DNA of 7,410 nt from Alphaproteobacteria bacterium (GTDB lineage: Bacteria; Pseudomonadota; Alphaproteobacteria; UBA8366): NCBI GenBank assembly GCA_029861675.1, contig JAOTYV010000247.1, positions 1 through 7,410 on the forward strand. The letters run 5' to 3'. Under the pieces are notes generated by a model that saw only the letters and a program-made list of their open reading frames with translations, searched no databases and was not told the origin of the DNA. Below are positions 5,085 through 7,410 of the stretch, piece after piece (the first letter of the stretch is position 1; each line of letters starts with the position of its first letter). The position numbers and the translations under genes are program-made.

Positions 5085-6137
5085 ATGAAGAAACGCGTGG
5101 CAGTTGTCGGCGCCGGCGCCGTCGGCGGGTATACGGGTGGACATCTGGCGCGGAACGGCGTCGATATCACTTTCATCGACCCCTGGCCCGAGCATGTGGA
5201 GGCGATGCGCAGCACCGGCCTCAAGCTCCGCGGCGTCACCAAACAAGAAAGCTACGACGTCCCGGTCAAGGCGCTGCATGTCACCGAGGTGCAGAACCTG
5301 GCCAAGCAGGAGCCGATCGATATCGCCATTGTCTCGACCAAGTCCTACGACACGGAATGGGCGACAGCGATGATCAAACAGTATTTGGCGCCAGAGGGTT
5401 TTGTCGTCTCGTTGCAAAACTGCATTAACGAAGAACGCATCGCCGGGATCGTCGGCTGGGGCCGCACGGTCGGCTGCATCGCCAGCACCATCTCGGTCGA
5501 ACTGCAGGAGCCGGGACTCGTGCAACGCAACGTGCCGCTGCGCGGCGAAAAATACACCGTGTTCCGTTGCGGCGAGGTGCACGGCACCATCACACCCCGC
5601 GTCGAGGAGCTGGTCGAGTGGCTGGGTTACTGCGACAGCGCGAAGGCAACGGACAACCTGTGGGGCGAACGGTGGTCCAAGCTTGTGATGAACGCCTGTC
5701 ATAACGGGCTGTCCGCCTGCACCGGCTACAGCGGTAACGAGATGGGCACCATCGAAGCGCCGCGCTGGCTGTCGATCCGGCTCGCCGCCGAGACCATCCG
5801 CGTCGGCCAGGCGCTCGGCTTCAAGCTGGAAACCATCAAGGGGCACGGCGCCGATACCTGGGTCGCCGCCGCCGACGGCGACGCCAAGGCGCTCGACGCA
5901 CTCGTCACGTCGCTCACCGAAGCCGCCAAGGAGCGCGGCGACGGCCAGCGCCCGTCGATGGGACAGGACATGGCCAAGGGCCGGCGGACCGAGATCGACT
6001 ATCTGAACGGATTGGTGGTCGAGAAAGGCCTCGAAGCCGGCATCCCGACGCCGGTGAACGAAGCGCTGATTGAGGCCGTTCACGCGGTCGAACGCGGCCG
6101 GAAACCGCAGGGCCCGGAACGGATCGCGGGTATCTGA
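5085..6137 (+). CDS. Ketopantoate reductase (ApbA/PanE) family oxidoreductase
   Basis: The 350-residue protein begins with a Rossmann motif VAVVGAGAVGGYTGGHLA (5-22). Family catalytic positions, compared with E. coli PanE, are present: Lys199 in WSKLVMNACHNGLSA (E. coli Lys176) with Asn203 and Asn207, then SMGQDMAKGRRTEIDYLNG (291-309) containing Ser291 and Glu303 (E. coli Ser244, Glu256). It should therefore be an active NAD(P)H-dependent 2-ketoacid reductase or the reverse hydroxyacid dehydrogenase. It is about 50 residues longer than E. coli PanE. The beta2 strand ends in FID (30-32), where E. coli has an Arg that contacts the NADPH phosphate; Asp32 suggests NAD(H) preference (inference). 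No pantothenate genes are nearby, so it is more likely a catabolic relative than PanE itself. It is divergent from the SDR gene and ends 15 nt from the convergent mltG, with no evident terminator. Confidence 0.88.
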   Translation: MKKRVAVVGAGAVGGYTGGHLARNGVDITFIDPWPEHVEAMRSTGLKLRGVTKQESYDVPVKALHVTEVQNLAKQEPIDIAIVSTKSYDTEWATAMIKQYLAPEGFVVSLQNCINEERIAGIVGWGRTVGCIASTISVELQEPGLVQRNVPLRGEKYTVFRCGEVHGTITPRVEELVEWLGYCDSAKATDNLWGERWSKLVMNACHNGLSACTGYSGNEMGTIEAPRWLSIRLAAETIRVGQALGFKLETIKGHGADTWVAAADGDAKALDALVTSLTEAAKERGDGQRPSMGQDMAKGRRTEIDYLNGLVVEKGLEAGIPTPVNEALIEAVHAVERGRKPQGPERIAGI

Positions 6138-6152
6138 TCCAGCGTTGCGGCG

Positions 6153-7154
6153 TTATTTAGGGGCGGCGTTTCGGCGCATCTCGCGCCGGATCTTGCGCCA
6201 TTTCGCGACATTGCGGTTGTGCCCCGCGAGGTTGCGGGCGAAGGCGTGACCGCCGGTCCCGTCCGCCACGAAATACAGCTCGTCCGTTTCCAGCGGGTTC
6301 ATCACCGCGGCCAGCGCATCGCGTCCCGGATTGCAGATCGGCCCCGGCGGCAGTCCGAATATTCGGTATGTATTGTAAGGATGATCCCGCTTCAAATCCC
6401 GGCGCGTCAGGGCCCGGCCCAGCGGCCCCTTGCCCTCGGTCAGGCCATAGACGACGGTCGGATCGGTTTCCAGACGCATGCGCTTGCGCAGGCGATTGAC
6501 AAATACCGCGGCAACCCGCGCGCGCTCCGAGGCAACGCCGGTTTCCTTTTCCACGATCGAAGCCAGGATGATCGCTTCGCGCATGGTGCGGATCGGCAAC
6601 CCGTCCGCGCGGTTTTCCCACAATTCGGCGACGGTCGCGGCCATTGCGTTTTCCATCCGCTGCACGATGGCGGTTGGGCTGTCACCGAGCGAAAAATGAT
6701 AGGTATTCGGCAAGAGCGTGCCTTCGTTGGGAATAGACGCCAACTCGCCTTTCAGCCCTTCCGTGTTGGCCAGCGCCTCGGCCACTTCCTTGACGGTGAT
6801 GCCCTCGGCAAAGGTGACCTTGCGTACCGTGGTCCGGCCCTCGAGGAGAACCGTCAGCACGTCGCGCGTGCTGACGCCGGGGTCGAAGCCGTATTCTCCC
6901 GCCATCAGGCGCCGGTGAACGCCGCTGACCCGGGCAACCGCACCGAAGAGCTTCGGATTGGCAATCACACTCTTATTGTGGAGAAGCCTGGCGATATCGT
7001 TGACGCCGGCGCCGCGCGCCACCACCACCGTCGTCGGCTGTTTCAGCGGTCCCGGCGCAACATAATGCCGGTAGACCAAGGCAGCGGCGCCGAGCAGCGC
7101 ACACCCAATAACGACTATGAATGCCGCAATGAATCTTCGCCGACCGGACGCCAT
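6153..7154 (-). CDS. mltG: Endolytic murein transglycosylase MltG (YceG-like)
   Basis: This 333-residue protein has a basic N-terminus and one membrane segment (about 8-28), then a periplasmic domain. Motifs are VVVARGAGVNDIARLL (43-58, LysM-like subdomain), MAGEYGF (84-90), VTFAEGITVKEVAEAL (113-128), EGTLLPNTYHF (144-154), ILASIVEKETG (196-206), DPTVVYGL (231-238), PYNTYRIFGLPPGPICNPG (259-277) and YFVADGTGGHAFARNLAGHN (294-313). Glu202 in IVEKETG corresponds to the catalytic Glu of E. coli MltG (Glu218). The enzyme cleaves nascent glycan strands at the inner membrane and so sets strand length. The ATG is 7 nt beyond the fabF stop, with no good ribosome site of its own, so translational coupling to fabF is likely. 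Length and all key motifs are intact. Confidence 0.95.
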   Translation of the reverse strand: MASGRRRFIAAFIVVIGCALLGAAALVYRHYVAPGPLKQPTTVVVARGAGVNDIARLLHNKSVIANPKLFGAVARVSGVHRRLMAGEYGFDPGVSTRDVLTVLLEGRTTVRKVTFAEGITVKEVAEALANTEGLKGELASIPNEGTLLPNTYHFSLGDSPTAIVQRMENAMAATVAELWENRADGLPIRTMREAIILASIVEKETGVASERARVAAVFVNRLRKRMRLETDPTVVYGLTEGKGPLGRALTRRDLKRDHPYNTYRIFGLPPGPICNPGRDALAAVMNPLETDELYFVADGTGGHAFARNLAGHNRNVAKWRKIRREMRRNAAPK

Positions 7155-7161
7155 CGGATAT

Positions 7162-7410
7162 CTACGGAGCGCCCGTTATAATAAGTGAGGCATTGGTGCC
7201 GCCAAAGCCGAAGGAATTGGACATCACGTTCCGCACCGGCCGTTCCTTCGCCTCAAGGGGCACGAGATCGATGTCACAACCCGACGACGGCTTTTCGAGA
7301 TTCAAGGTCGGCGGGACAACGCCGTCCTGGATCGCCTTGATACAGAACAGCGCCTCGACCGCCCCCGCCGCGCCGAGCAAATGGCCGATCGCCGATTTGG
7401 TGGACGACAT
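7162..7410 (-). CDS. fabF: Beta-ketoacyl-ACP synthase II (FabF), C-terminal part
   Basis: The 82 visible residues are the C-terminal fifth of a FabF-type condensing enzyme (usual length about 410-420), cut at the right edge of the window. They contain [25 protein letters not shown], holding the conserved Lys and the active-site His (GH), then [18 protein letters not shown] and the diagnostic [14 protein letters not shown] near the end. FabF elongates acyl-ACP with malonyl-ACP in type II fatty acid synthesis in the cytosol. The first visible Met is not a true start. The arrangement fabF then mltG is a common bacterial order, usually downstream of acpP. Confidence 0.95.
   Translation of the reverse strand: MSSTKSAIGHLLGAAGAVEALFCIKAIQDGVVPPTLNLEKPSSGCDIDLVPLEAKERPVRNVMSNSFGFGGTNASLIITGAP

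Noticed and set aside
5040..6083. Long minus-strand open frame (347 codons) antisense to the reductase gene
   Set aside because: Typical shadow frame in GC-rich DNA: no recognisable motif, no ribosome site, and it fully overlaps a gene with strong family motifs.
6219..7181. Plus-strand open frame of 320 codons opposite mltG
   Set aside because: The opposite strand encodes a full-length MltG with its catalytic Glu and all motifs; this frame has none.

Overview
The window is about 7.4 kb of GC-rich, densely coding bacterial DNA. An alphaproteobacterium is the best guess, from the GC-rich codon use, the alphaproteobacterial flavour of the FliL-like protein and the fabF-mltG pair; this is an inference, as there is no rRNA or other firm marker.

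Layout, left to right. (1) Bases 1-987 (+) hold the C-terminal part of an MmgE/PrpD-family protein, cut by the window edge. (2) Bases 1048-1545 (-) hold a small single-pass membrane protein resembling FliL, with its own candidate promoter at 1586-1613. (3) Bases 1706-4028 (+) hold a compact four-gene operon with gaps of 25, 14 and 4 bp: a DapB-family reductase, two different RidA-family proteins and a two-domain NIPSNAP-like protein. (4) Bases 4128-4895 (-) hold an SDR-family protein, convergent with the operon across a strong hairpin. (5) Bases 5085-6137 (+) hold a ketopantoate-reductase-family (ApbA/PanE-like) oxidoreductase, divergent from the SDR, with a plausible promoter, a hairpin and a good ribosome binding site in the 189-bp shared gap. 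(6) Bases 6153-7410 (-) hold the housekeeping pair mltG and the 3' end of fabF.

The most interesting part is the 1706-4028 operon. The DapB homologue keeps the lysine (K162) and the DAPSGT substrate loop. It has Gln where E. coli DapB has catalytic His159, Gly where the family signature has Glu, and Ala for the first Gly of the GxxGxxG nucleotide-binding turn. Next to it, one RidA protein keeps the family's key Arg (R96), while the second has Leu (L97) there. An altered imine reductase co-transcribed with a canonical and an altered imine/enamine deaminase, plus a two-domain NIPSNAP protein, suggests an uncharacterised pathway for an imine or enamine intermediate rather than lysine biosynthesis.

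The nearby SDR is also unusual: of the classical Asn-Ser-Tyr-Lys tetrad only Lys is in place. The ketopantoate-reductase homologue looks catalytically intact but has an Asp at the end of strand beta2, which would favour NAD(H). Together with the MmgE/PrpD gene these look like an accessory metabolic island beside the fabF-mltG core. No tRNA, rRNA, CRISPR array, insertion sequence or phage gene is seen.
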